A DNA stretch of 64,000 bases from Robiginitalea biformata HTCC2501 (GTDB taxonomy: Bacteria; Bacteroidota; Bacteroidia; Flavobacteriales; Flavobacteriaceae): the NCBI RefSeq assembly GCF_000024125.1, contig NC_013222.1:124001-188000 (forward strand), read 5' to 3'. The position numbers and the translations under genes are program-made. Positions 33,984 to 42,966 of the stretch are shown here, in pieces. Within the stretch, counting starts at the first letter, position 1. Each line of letters opens with the position of its first letter. A model generated the notes under the pieces. That model worked only from the letters and a program-made list of their open reading frames with translations, was not told where the DNA came from and made no database searches.

Positions 33984-36401
33984 ATGAGCGTGAAAACTAC
34001 CCTAATGCTCTTTTTGGGCATTTTACTATCGTACAACATGTCGGCCCAATGCAGCGGCGCCACATTTGAAGAAGAAAACGGCATCGCCGTAATCCAGGCA
34101 GAAAACGTGAATCTCACGGGTGCCTGGCGACAGCAGTCCGGCAATGGTTCCACGGGCAATGGCTATATCACCTGGACGGGGTCCCAATCGTTTCAAACAC
34201 CCGGGACCGGTACCATTCAATATACCGTCAGAATCAACAATCCCGGAACCTACCGGTTCAAATGGAGAAGTCGCGTCGGCGAAGGAAACAGCAGCACCGA
34301 ACACAACGATACCTGGCTGCGGATCCAGAACGTCAATGATTTTTACGGCCTGCGCGGCAATAGCCGGGTTTATCCCCGGGGATCCGGAAAATCACCTGCG
34401 CCGGAAGGTGCCAGTTCCAATAACTGGTTCAAAGTTTATATGAACAGTCTGAACTGGGACTGGAGAACCGTGACCAGCGATTTCGATGCGCACGATATCT
34501 ATTTCCAGGTGAACAGCCCGCGTGTAATTACCATCCAGCTGTCCGCAAGGTCCCGGAACCACTTTATCGACCGGATGGTCGTCTATAAAGAGAATCAATA
34601 TTCGGAGGCGGCTTCTGAAAGCCTCTCCCGTGCCCAGACCATCTGCGACGGCAGCAGCAACCCACCCCCACCCCCACCACCCGATGGAGGCGGAGATGAC
34701 AACAACGCGCCGACGGTCAACATCACCAACCCCGATAACGGTGAGAGTTTCGCAGCAGGTAGCAGCGTAACCGTTCAGCTGAATGCCAACGATTCGGACG
34801 GCAGCATTGCCCAACACCAGATCTTCCTAAATGGAAACCTGGTGGACACGGACGGTGCAAATTACACGCCCTATACGATCCAGAATCTCGCCAGCGGGAA
34901 TTATACCATCCGGGCGCTCGTTACCGATAACGACGGGGCCACAGATGATGCCACAGTAAGTATTTCCGTGGGTAGCGCACCCCCACCCTCCGGTGGAGGT
35001 GGCGATGATGGCGGCGACGAAGACCCGCCTGCTTCAGACGGCGCCATCGAAAGTCTGACCCTGGTAAATACGGCGAACAACGCCAATATTGCCAACATCA
35101 CCAACGGCCTGACGCTGGACAAGTCCAACCTGCCGGCCAACCTGAGTATCCGGGCTAATACGAGTTCGGCCTCCATAGGCAACATCAATTTCACCCTGTC
35201 CGGCCCGATCAATCAGTCGAAAACGGAAGGGGACGACCCATACTACCTATTCGGGGATATCGGGGTGGACCCGATAGGCCGGAATTTTCCTCCGGGAACG
35301 TATAGCATCACGGCCCAGGCCGTGAACGGCAACACGCTGAGCTACAACTTTACAATTACCGACAATGGCGATGGCGATGGCGGTGGCGACAATCCTCCCC
35401 CGCCACCACCTTCCGGAGACAGCGGCGTGGTTCGCCTGGTATTGGTCAATGCAGCCAACAACACGGAAATTGGCGTGCTCACCCCGGGCATCGAGCTCAA
35501 TGCGGACGACCTGCCCAACAGCCTGAGTATCCGGGCAGACACCGACCCGGTAGACGTGGGCAATGTCCTCTTTGATCTGTCGGGCCCTATCAGCAACACT
35601 CAGAATGAAGGCCTCGCCCCGTACTATGTATTCGGCGATATCGGGGTGGACCCGGTTGGCCGGTCCTTTCCCAACGGGAATTATACTGTTACGGCGAACC
35701 CGTCTACCGGGCAAACCCTGAGCCTGTCGTTCTCGATTGTTTCAGGTGGGGGCAGTACGCCGCCCCCTGCGGACGACGATGTCACGTTTACCCTAATCGA
35801 TGCCAATTCGAACCAGGTGGTCCGGAACCTGACCTCCGGGACGAATATCAGCAGTCCTTTTGACCGGAATATCCGGGTGACGACTACGGCGTCAGGGGTG
35901 GAAAGCGTTTTGATGGTCCTGAATGGGGCGCAAAATCGCACCCAGACTGAGAATCTGGCCCCCTATGCCCTCTTTGGGGATAACGGAGGCAATTACAACG
36001 CGAATGACTTCCCGAATGGCAGTTATACGCTGACGGCAACATTCTATGCAGGCCCGAACGCAAGCGGCAGCGTGATAGCACGCGAAACGCTCTCATTCAC
36101 AACCTCGGGCAACAACACCAGCGGGAAAACGAGCGGAGTATTGACCAAAACCATCGCCTACCCGAATCCCGTACAGGGGCGCGAGGTAAACCTGAAGTTT
36201 CCGATCCCCAAAAACAACCCAATGGAATACCGGCTGATTTCGTCCGGCTTCCAGGTGCTGGGTACGGGTACCATGGATGCCCAGGGCAGCGATGAGACCA
36301 ATGTGTCCATCCAGTCGCTCGAACAGGCGCCGTCCGGAATCTACTACCTGATCATTACCGACGGTGTCATTACCGAGTCGGTCAAGATCATCAAAGAGTG
36401 A
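33984..36401 (+). CDS. Modular secreted protein with T9SS C-terminal sorting domain
   Basis: 805 residues. A signal peptide ends near SYNMSAQ. Residues about 25-215 form a beta-rich module (GIAVIQAENVNLTGAWRQ, NPGTYRFKWRSRVGEG) that resembles carbohydrate-binding modules. A Pro/Gly/Asp linker leads to an Ig-like domain at about 242-331 (APTVNITNPDNGESFAAGSS). Three related repeats of about 105 residues follow at roughly 352-457, 479-583 and 599-705; each holds a version of PYYLFGDIGVDPIGRNFPPG. The last 75 residues (TIAYPNPVQGREVNLKFP, GIYYLIITDGVITESVKII) are a type A T9SS sorting domain. It is probably surface-attached or released and sugar- or adhesion-related. Confidence 0.88.
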   Translation: MSVKTTLMLFLGILLSYNMSAQCSGATFEEENGIAVIQAENVNLTGAWRQQSGNGSTGNGYITWTGSQSFQTPGTGTIQYTVRINNPGTYRFKWRSRVGEGNSSTEHNDTWLRIQNVNDFYGLRGNSRVYPRGSGKSPAPEGASSNNWFKVYMNSLNWDWRTVTSDFDAHDIYFQVNSPRVITIQLSARSRNHFIDRMVVYKENQYSEAASESLSRAQTICDGSSNPPPPPPPDGGGDDNNAPTVNITNPDNGESFAAGSSVTVQLNANDSDGSIAQHQIFLNGNLVDTDGANYTPYTIQNLASGNYTIRALVTDNDGATDDATVSISVGSAPPPSGGGGDDGGDEDPPASDGAIESLTLVNTANNANIANITNGLTLDKSNLPANLSIRANTSSASIGNINFTLSGPINQSKTEGDDPYYLFGDIGVDPIGRNFPPGTYSITAQAVNGNTLSYNFTITDNGDGDGGGDNPPPPPPSGDSGVVRLVLVNAANNTEIGVLTPGIELNADDLPNSLSIRADTDPVDVGNVLFDLSGPISNTQNEGLAPYYVFGDIGVDPVGRSFPNGNYTVTANPSTGQTLSLSFSIVSGGGSTPPPADDDVTFTLIDANSNQVVRNLTSGTNISSPFDRNIRVTTTASGVESVLMVLNGAQNRTQTENLAPYALFGDNGGNYNANDFPNGSYTLTATFYAGPNASGSVIARETLSFTTSGNNTSGKTSGVLTKTIAYPNPVQGREVNLKFPIPKNNPMEYRLISSGFQVLGTGTMDAQGSDETNVSIQSLEQAPSGIYYLIITDGVITESVKIIKE

Positions 36402-36423
36402 CGGGCTAGTTGCCAGCTCATAT

Positions 36424-36451
36424 AAAACCCCCGGTTTCCCGGGGGTTTTTT
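36424..36451 (+). terminator. Terminator after the T9SS cargo gene
   Basis: AAAACCCCCGG pairs with CCGGGGGTTTT around a TTTC loop, ending in a T run. It lies 22 bases past the stop codon. Confidence 0.88.
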
Positions 36452-36608
36452 AATTCCAACGGTTACGGCCGCACCATCTGAAGGAGCCGGCCCGCTCCGT
36501 GTCCCAAATACACTTCCACGGGGATTATCGGATGTTTGTCGATTTCAGCCGGGGCCGAAGCTGCTATTGCCCTGTAATTTAGTATCTTGTTGGAAACACT
36601 TTATGATT

Positions 36609-36737
36609 ATGGAAGATCAAATATCTGTGGGGACACGATTCCTGAACGGCTTCCTGACCGTGATGGTGGTGCTGCTCGTACTGGTACTCGGTGCAGTAAT
36701 CATCTCCCTTATCCTGGCAGCCTTCGGAGTTTTCTGA
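36609..36737 (+). CDS. Possible 42-residue membrane protein
   Basis: Translation from ATG 36609 gives a short polar start (MEDQISVGTRFLNGFL) and one long hydrophobic helix (VVLLVLVLGAVIISLILAAF) ending in GVF. It is followed by a GC hairpin and T run. A second tiny membrane protein gene lies 223 bases downstream. I do not recognise a family. Confidence 0.45.
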   Translation: MEDQISVGTRFLNGFLTVMVVLLVLVLGAVIISLILAAFGVF

Positions 36738-36795
36738 CATCTCCGGACCAATACCCTGATTGTAGAAACCTGTGGAGCGTTAAACGTTTCCGGCC

Positions 36796-36838
36796 ATCCC
36801 CCAGTGTAACATCCGGGGGTTTTTTTTTGGTTTTTTCT
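36796..36838 (+). terminator. Terminator-like hairpin
   Basis: CCCCC (36798-36802) pairs with GGGGG (36825-36829) around a long loop, followed by a run of T. It lies about 60 bases after the small membrane ORF. Confidence 0.6.
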
Positions 36839-36942
36839 AATAAATCATCAGGTTGCCAGCACGTTGCCCGGATGGTTTGTGCCCATATTTTTTGCACATG
36901 CGAACACGATTGTTTAACAAATAGGCGACATTACAAGGGTAA

Positions 36943-37128
<186 letters not shown>

Positions 37129-37170
37129 CCGGGGGAAGCACCAAACGCGAGATCAAGTAGCCCTGAAACC

Positions 37171-37203
37171 AAAAAACCCCTCCGTCCGGAGGGGTTTTTT
37201 TTT
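37171..37203. terminator. Bidirectional terminator between the small membrane gene and tRNA-Leu
   Basis: CCCCTCCG pairs with CGGAGGGG around a two-base loop, flanked by an A run and a T run. It serves the plus-strand DUF5670 gene and the minus-strand tRNA. Confidence 0.85.
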
Positions 37204-37204
37204 G

Positions 37205-37286
37205 TACAGGTGAGAGGACTCGAACCTCCAAGCCTTGCGGCACTAGTACCTGAAACTAGCGTGTCTACCAATTCCACCACACCTGC
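37205..37286 (-). tRNA. tRNA-Leu (anticodon CAG)
   Basis: 82 bases on the minus strand. The acceptor GCAGGTG pairs with CACCTGT (one G-U pair), discriminator A. The D arm is GTGGAATTGGTAGACACG, the anticodon loop TTTCAGG gives CAG (37250-37252), and the T loop is GGTTCGAGTCC. The long variable arm is leucine-like. CCA is not encoded. Confidence 0.95.
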
Positions 37287-37465
37287 ATCCCGGGTAAGTC
37301 CTTTTCAGGACCCGGTCCGATTTCACTTAAATCGGGTGGCAAATGTACTGTTTTTTGAAAATGTGAACAAAGAAATTTTTCTTTTCCCGGGGTAACCCGG
37401 TATTTTTTTTCAACCTGCCCAATCCTGCACGTCACAAAACAGATATCGCGTATATTTATTCACAT

Positions 37466-38302
37466 ATGAAAATCTACAACACCACCGCCGGACCCGTTGC
37501 CGATGAGAACGGTTCATTTTTTCTGTTAGACGCCGCCTGGGACGCCCTGGCTTCCCATACGGCTCCCCGGCAGAAGGCGGGCGAACTCCTGAAAAATGCA
37601 GCGGCGACAGACAATCCGCTCGGATCCCCCCAAACGCTTTTGCCCCCGATAGGCCGGCAGGAGGTCTGGGCATCCGGGGTAACCTACTACCGGAGCCGGA
37701 GCGCCCGGATGGAGGAATCCCGGGACGCGGGGGGCGGCTCATTCTACGACCGGGTCTACGAGGCAGACCGGCCCGAATTGTTTTTCAAGGCGGCTCCCTA
37801 TCGCGTGACTGGCGACGGAGGGGCCGTGCGGATCCGCAAGGATTCCGGGTGGGACGTCCCGGAGCCCGAACTCACGCTGCTCCTGAACCCGATGGGTGCC
37901 ATTACCGGCTACACCATCGGAAATGACATGAGTTCCCGCAGCATCGAAGGGGAAAACCCGCTTTACCTGCCCCAGGCCAAGTCCTATGACGGATCCACAG
38001 CCCTGGGGCCCTGCCTCTACCTGCCGGAGTCCCCCCTCCCCGGGGATACGGAAATAAGTATTGTCATCTTGCGCAACGGGTCGGAGGCCTTTGCGGGGCA
38101 GGTGGAGATTTCGCAGATTAAGCGGTCGTTTGTGGAACTGGCCAACTGGTTGTACCGCGAAATGTCCTTTCCCTATGGGTGCTTTTTGATGACGGGTACG
38201 GGAATTGTCCCCCCGAATGACTTCTCGCTGAAGCCCGGAGACGAAATCCGTATTACCATCCCGCCCATCGGGACACTGAGCAATACGGTGGCAGGCAACT
38301 GA
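37466..38302 (+). CDS. Fumarylacetoacetate hydrolase-family protein (2-keto-3-deoxy acid type)
   Basis: 278 residues. The metal-binding segment PEPELTLLLN carries the two glutamates of the FAH fold. GYTIGNDMSSRSIEGENPLY, QAKSYDGSTALGPCLYL and TGTGIVPPNDFSLKPGDEI complete it. The preceding VYEADRPELFFKAAP resembles 2-keto-3-deoxy-arabinonate dehydratase rather than true FAH. It could act on a 2-keto-3-deoxy sugar acid, which fits the adjacent uronide locus, with which it is convergent. A near-consensus -7 box TATATTTA lies at 37451-37458. Confidence 0.82.
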   Translation: MKIYNTTAGPVADENGSFFLLDAAWDALASHTAPRQKAGELLKNAAATDNPLGSPQTLLPPIGRQEVWASGVTYYRSRSARMEESRDAGGGSFYDRVYEADRPELFFKAAPYRVTGDGGAVRIRKDSGWDVPEPELTLLLNPMGAITGYTIGNDMSSRSIEGENPLYLPQAKSYDGSTALGPCLYLPESPLPGDTEISIVILRNGSEAFAGQVEISQIKRSFVELANWLYREMSFPYGCFLMTGTGIVPPNDFSLKPGDEIRITIPPIGTLSNTVAGN

Positions 38303-38396
38303 ACCCGGCTCCCGGGCGAACCGCCAGGGAATTCGCGGCCGGGGTTGCCCGGGATCGCCCTGAGGCAGGAGGCAGCCCGCAGTACAGCTCCGGCTA

Positions 38397-39725
38397 CTAC
38401 ACCTTCAATTCCCAGCCTTTCTCGTAGGAACGGCCCCAGGACTGCATCGCTTTTTCGCTGTTGAGCACCTTCCCGGTTGCAGGATCTACCGTCAGGTCGT
38501 GGCCGGCGTCCTGGGCCATGTTCCCCAGGTGGCACAGCATGGTGGATTTACTCGCATCGTCTATGGGTGCGGCCAGGACATCGCCCTTGCGGATGGCATC
38601 GAAGAAGTTGGCCACATGGGCCACATCCAGGCTTCCGATCCCCTGGGTGTCCGTGGTGGCGCTGAGTTCGGGCTCAAACTCAAACTGTACCGGGTTCCCG
38701 CCCAGGTCGTACCGCTTGTAGTAATTCCGGCTGAGCTCAATGGTGCCCTTGTCCCCGTAAATGGTAATCCCACGACCGGGTCGCTCGGGTTTCATCATTC
38801 CCCGGCTGTGACCCGTCCAGGTGATGAATTTACCCCCCGCAAACTCAAAAGTGGCCTGCTGGTTATCCGGGAACTCCCAGTCGTCGTCATAGGTGAATTT
38901 TCCGCCGAACGAGCTGACCCGTTGCGGCAGGTCTACCCCGAGTGCCCAGCGGCAAATGTCGATTTCGTGCGTGCCGTTGTTGTGGATCTCCCCCGTACCC
39001 CAACGACGGAACCAATGCCAGTTGTACGGGTGTACGTTGTCCCGGTAGGCCGTTCGCGGGGCAGGCCCCTGCCAGAGCTCCCAATCCAGGGTATCCGGAA
39101 CGGGAATTTCCCTGCCGGTTCCGATAGACCCCCGGTTGTTCGAATAATAGGCTTCCCCTTTGTAGACATTCCCGATAACGCCCTTTCGGATATCGTCGAT
39201 TGCCTGGATGGAGGTTTTGGCCGAACGTTGCTGGTTGCCCATCTGAACGACCTTGCCGTATTTCTTTTGCGCGGCCACCAGCATCTCGTTTTCCGCCGGG
39301 TTGTGGCTGCAGGGTTTTTCCACATAGACGTGCTTGCCTGCCTGCAGGGCCATGATCGCCATGGGGGCATGCCAGTGTTCGGGGGTGGCGATAAAGACTG
39401 CGTCCACCTCCGGGTCGTCCAGGATGCGACGGAAGTCCTTTTCCACCTGGGGTACGGATCCAAGCCGTTTCTCGCACCAGGCGTTGTGTTCCTCCAGGAT
39501 GCTGTCATCCACATCGCAATTGTATTTCAGGATGGCATCCGGGTAGGCGTTGATGGCCAGCACATGCGCCTTGCCCCGGCTACGGATGCCGATACAGGCG
39601 CACACCACTTTTTCATTCGCCCCCAGGATTCCCGACAGGCCGGCCTGGGGGAACAGGGATGCATGCAGGCCAAGGGCTGCGGCCGATGCGGAGGTTGTAC
39701 GTATAAAATCTCTTCGAGTTGCCAT
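38397..39725 (-). CDS. Tat-exported Gfo/Idh/MocA-family oxidoreductase
   Basis: 442 residues. It begins with a Tat signal (TRRDFIRTTSASAAALGLHA), so it should be folded with its nicotinamide cofactor before export. The Rossmann part has FIATPEHWHAPMAIMALQAG and HVYVEKPCSHNPAENE, where Glu-Lys-Pro is the family signature. A later HNNGTHEIDICRWALG supplies the probable catalytic His/Asp region. Exported members oxidise sugars or glycosides, often at C3. It is the last gene of the uxaC-TRAP-DUF1080 run, 6 bases after DUF1080. Confidence 0.88.
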   Translation of the reverse strand: MATRRDFIRTTSASAAALGLHASLFPQAGLSGILGANEKVVCACIGIRSRGKAHVLAINAYPDAILKYNCDVDDSILEEHNAWCEKRLGSVPQVEKDFRRILDDPEVDAVFIATPEHWHAPMAIMALQAGKHVYVEKPCSHNPAENEMLVAAQKKYGKVVQMGNQQRSAKTSIQAIDDIRKGVIGNVYKGEAYYSNNRGSIGTGREIPVPDTLDWELWQGPAPRTAYRDNVHPYNWHWFRRWGTGEIHNNGTHEIDICRWALGVDLPQRVSSFGGKFTYDDDWEFPDNQQATFEFAGGKFITWTGHSRGMMKPERPGRGITIYGDKGTIELSRNYYKRYDLGGNPVQFEFEPELSATTDTQGIGSLDVAHVANFFDAIRKGDVLAAPIDDASKSTMLCHLGNMAQDAGHDLTVDPATGKVLNSEKAMQSWGRSYEKGWELKV

Positions 39726-39731
39726 GGATTC

Positions 39732-41120
39732 TCAGTTTAGTGTTTTGATCTTGATGTTCCGGAAACTTACCCGGTTGCCGTGGTCCTGCAGCAGGATATG
39801 CCCACGCCCGGCTTCCCCGAAGCCCGGCCAGATTTTGTATTTGCTCTCCGATACAAGCTGGCGGTAGGCGTCGCTGCCTCGCTCGTATTCCAGCACTTTC
39901 ACCCCGTTGAGCCAGTGTTCCACATGCCCGTCCCGCGAGAGGATCCGCGCCGTATTCCACTGCCCGATCGGGTTGACGGGCTTGGCGGGGTCCGCCCGGA
40001 TCAGGTCGTACAGGGAGGCCATGGTCCGGCTACCCTCGTGGTTGCCCAGTTTGGCATCTGGGTGGCGCTCGTCGTCCAGGATCTGGTATTCCAGGCCGAT
40101 GGCCGAGCCTTCCCCTTTGTTCAATTCGGTGTCCACATAGTATTTGATGCCGCTATTGGCACCTTCGGTAATCCGGAAATCCACGCGGAGGTCAAAATCC
40201 CCGTACAGCGAATCGGTGACGATATCGCCCCCTGCCTCGGATTCGCCTCCGCCGGATGCCAGAACGGTCAACACCCCGTCTTCGATTTCCCAGCCGTAAT
40301 CCGGGAAGTCTTCAAGACGGGCCCCGTGCCAACCTTCCGTCGATTCCCCGTCCCAGAGGAGCTGCCAGCCATCCTCCTTTTCGGCCTGCGTCAGGTTGTT
40401 TTTGGTGACCACCGGTTCCAGGGGCGTATCCCGGGAATAAGCACGTGCCAGGCTGTCCGTCAGAATCCGGATATCCCTCCAGATAATTTCCGTCCCGGCC
40501 TGTGCGTCGTCCCCGATGCTGTGAACCTGCAGGGCGATAAAGCCTTCTGAGGTTTTGTCGTCTATCAGGTGGGCAGCGGGCACCCCGTTAATCCAGGTCT
40601 TCAGCGTATCGCCGATCGCTTCGATCCGGTAGTGGTTCCAGTCGCCCTGCCGGAATGCCGCCTGGGCGTCCGGGTTGTCGGTAACCGGGACGAGCCAGCC
40701 GCGGCGCGCCTCATCGTAAATCCCTGCGCTCCAGCCCCGGTCGGAAGGGTCGATTTCAATCTGATACCCGTGGACACGCCCGTCCATATAATAGTCTTGG
40801 CTGTTGCTGCGTACCTGTATCCCGGAATTCATCGTGGAGTCCACCAGGTATTCCAGTTCCAGGATGAAGTCTTCGTACAGCTGCTCGGTGGCCATGAAGG
40901 AATTCGGGGTGTCGTGGACGGTGGTTCCCACGATGGCCCCGTCCCGTACGGCGTACTCGGCCTCCCCCCCGAGCTGGGTCCAGCCGGAGAGATCTTCCCC
41001 GTTAAAGAGTTCCTGCCAGGGGGTATCGTCTTCGGGTCCCCCCGCGCAGGCCGCCAGCAAAAGGAGTGCCGATAACACGGCTGCCGAGTGCGTCATTCTG
41101 ATGCGATTCATTGGTTGCAT
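39732..41120 (-). CDS. Lipoprotein with two DUF1080 (3-keto-disaccharide hydrolase) domains
   Basis: 462 residues. A lipobox (SALLLLAAC) anchors it in the envelope; ATGs at 41111 and 41096 are alternative starts. Domain 1 spans about 35-215 (WQELFNGEDLSGWTQLGG, ILELEYLVDSTMNSGIQVRS). Domain 2 spans about 250-460 (WQLLWDGESTEGWHGARL, DLRVDFRITEGANSGIKYYV, GQWNTARILSRDGHVEHWLN). These are LamG-like folds of the family now linked to cleavage of 3-keto-glycosides. The Tat-exported oxidoreductase lies immediately downstream. Confidence 0.88.
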   Translation of the reverse strand: MQPMNRIRMTHSAAVLSALLLLAACAGGPEDDTPWQELFNGEDLSGWTQLGGEAEYAVRDGAIVGTTVHDTPNSFMATEQLYEDFILELEYLVDSTMNSGIQVRSNSQDYYMDGRVHGYQIEIDPSDRGWSAGIYDEARRGWLVPVTDNPDAQAAFRQGDWNHYRIEAIGDTLKTWINGVPAAHLIDDKTSEGFIALQVHSIGDDAQAGTEIIWRDIRILTDSLARAYSRDTPLEPVVTKNNLTQAEKEDGWQLLWDGESTEGWHGARLEDFPDYGWEIEDGVLTVLASGGGESEAGGDIVTDSLYGDFDLRVDFRITEGANSGIKYYVDTELNKGEGSAIGLEYQILDDERHPDAKLGNHEGSRTMASLYDLIRADPAKPVNPIGQWNTARILSRDGHVEHWLNGVKVLEYERGSDAYRQLVSESKYKIWPGFGEAGRGHILLQDHGNRVSFRNIKIKTLN

Positions 41121-41205
41121 TGATTTTGGTTGTTTTATATACTTCTAATTGATCAATCCTTTTGGGTCGGCCGTTTTTTATCCCGGCAACATCTGCCTGC
41201 GCGGC

Positions 41206-42501
41206 CTACAGGTCAAAAAGCGATGGCAGCCACAGGCTGAGTTCCGGGATATATGTCACCAGGAACAGGGCGATGATCATGGCCACAAACAACGGCAGCA
41301 GGGGCCGCACCACTTTTTCGATGCTGGTTTTGGCAATCCCTACGCCCACAAACAACACGGATCCCACCGGGGGCGTGCACAGCCCGATACACAGGTTCAG
41401 GATCATGATGATTCCGAAATGCACCGGGTCGATCCCCAATTTGGTCACCACCGGTAAAAAGATAGGGGTAAATATCAAAACCGCCGGGGTCATATCCATA
41501 AAGATGCCCACCAGCAAGAGGATCAGGTTAATCAGGATCAGGATGGCCACCTTATTGTCGGTAATGCCTAGCAGCCCTTCGCTGATTTCCTGGGGGATGT
41601 GTTCATAAGAAAGTGCCCAGGACATGCTCATGGACGCGCCGATAAGCAGCATGACAATAGCCGTGGTTGCCGAGGCGTCCAGGGCGATACGGGGCAGGTT
41701 GTCCAGGGTGATTTCCCGATACACCAGGCCCAAAACCAGACTGTACAGGACGGCAATGGCGGAGGCTTCGGTAGCCGTAAAAATCCCGGCCACAATCCCC
41801 CCGATTACCACCACCAGCAGCAAGAGGCTTGGCACGGCATCCAGGAATGTCCGGAAAACCTGCCCGACGCTGCTGCGCTCACCGGTCCGGTATCCCTTTT
41901 TCCGCGCCCAGGCCCAGGCGACGACCATCAGGAAAAAACCCGTCAGGATGCCCGGGATATAGCCGGCGAGGAAGAGGGCGGCAATGGATGCGCCCCCGCT
42001 GGCCAGGGAATAGACAATCAGGATATTACTGGGCGGGATCACCAGGCCGGTGGTAGCCGAGGTGATATTCACGGCCGCTCCGAACTCCCTGTCGTACCCC
42101 TGCTTTTCCATTTCCGGCCCGAGCATGGTTCCCATGGCTGAAGCGGAGGCCAGGGCCGAACCCGCAATGGCCCCCATGAGCATGGCGGAAATAATATTGA
42201 TAAGTGCCAGCCCCCCTGGCAAGGCCCCCACCAGGGTCTTGGCAAAGTCGATCAGCCGGCGGGCAATGCCGCCCCGGTTCATGAGTTCCCCGGATAGGAC
42301 AAAAAACGGAATGGCCAGCAGCGCAAAACTGTCCAGCCCGGCCGCTATTCGCTGGGAAACGGTCGTTAGGGCCGGCAGCATCGGGATACTCACCAGGAGC
42401 GTGAGCGTGGCGGAAACGACGATGCTCCAGGCCACGGGCGTTCCGATGGCCAGCAGGCAGATAAAACTCAGGATGAGGACAAGCAGCGGGATATATTCCA
42501 T
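41206..42501 (-). CDS. TRAP transporter large permease (DctM family)
   Basis: 431 residues with about twelve helices. Family marks include AIPFFVLSGELMNRGGIARR, NITSATTGLVIPPSNILIVY and GLCTPPVGSVLFVGVGIAKT. It drives sodium-coupled uptake with DctQ and the binding protein. It starts 3 bases after the DctQ gene. In this context the cargo is most likely a hexuronate or other sugar acid. Confidence 0.93.
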   Translation of the reverse strand: MEYIPLLVLILSFICLLAIGTPVAWSIVVSATLTLLVSIPMLPALTTVSQRIAAGLDSFALLAIPFFVLSGELMNRGGIARRLIDFAKTLVGALPGGLALINIISAMLMGAIAGSALASASAMGTMLGPEMEKQGYDREFGAAVNITSATTGLVIPPSNILIVYSLASGGASIAALFLAGYIPGILTGFFLMVVAWAWARKKGYRTGERSSVGQVFRTFLDAVPSLLLLVVVIGGIVAGIFTATEASAIAVLYSLVLGLVYREITLDNLPRIALDASATTAIVMLLIGASMSMSWALSYEHIPQEISEGLLGITDNKVAILILINLILLLVGIFMDMTPAVLIFTPIFLPVVTKLGIDPVHFGIIMILNLCIGLCTPPVGSVLFVGVGIAKTSIEKVVRPLLPLFVAMIIALFLVTYIPELSLWLPSLFDL

Positions 42502-42504
42502 GGT

Positions 42505-42966
42505 TCAGCGCCTTAACAGGTCGTGGGATTTATAGTAGATGACGATCAGGCCGCTGAGCGGGATCACCAGGTAGACGTATGCCAGCGGCAGGCGGAGGGC
42601 CGGGGAGTATTGTTCCAGGACATAGGTGACAAAGACCAGCCGGCCACCCCCGATAACCAGCCCGAAAAAACAAAAGAGCAGAATAATCCAGTTCACCGCC
42701 TGCCGCAACCGGCGTTGCGTCCCGGGTTTCGCCCGGCGGGGGAGGATGTCGATGGCTACGTGCCCGTTCTTCCCGGCCACATAGGCAGCGCCGAGCACCC
42801 CGAGCCAGATCATCAGGTAGCGGGCAAGCTCATCGGTAAACGAGCTGGGCGATCCCAATACGTACCGGCTGAAGACCTGCCAGAGCACGTTCAGCACCAT
42901 GGCCGTCATGATAAGTATCAGGGCGGAGGCGAGTAACCGGTCCAGGCGTTGGCGAAAGGTCTTCAT
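42505..42966 (-). CDS. TRAP transporter small permease (DctQ family)
   Basis: 153 residues, four helices. LNVLWQVFSRYVLGSPSSFTDELARYL is the DctQ signature region (shown here as VLWQVFSRYVLG and SFTDELARYLMIWLG), followed by GHVAIDIL. Its ATG overlaps the TGA of the binding-protein gene in an ATGA arrangement. Confidence 0.92.
   Translation of the reverse strand: MKTFRQRLDRLLASALILIMTAMVLNVLWQVFSRYVLGSPSSFTDELARYLMIWLGVLGAAYVAGKNGHVAIDILPRRAKPGTQRRLRQAVNWIILLFCFFGLVIGGGRLVFVTYVLEQYSPALRLPLAYVYLVIPLSGLIVIYYKSHDLLRR

Noticed and set aside
36456..36595. A gene-like minus-strand fragment ending near 36467
   Set aside because: It reads sensibly for about 45 codons but has no usable start codon at its beginning and no recognisable family.
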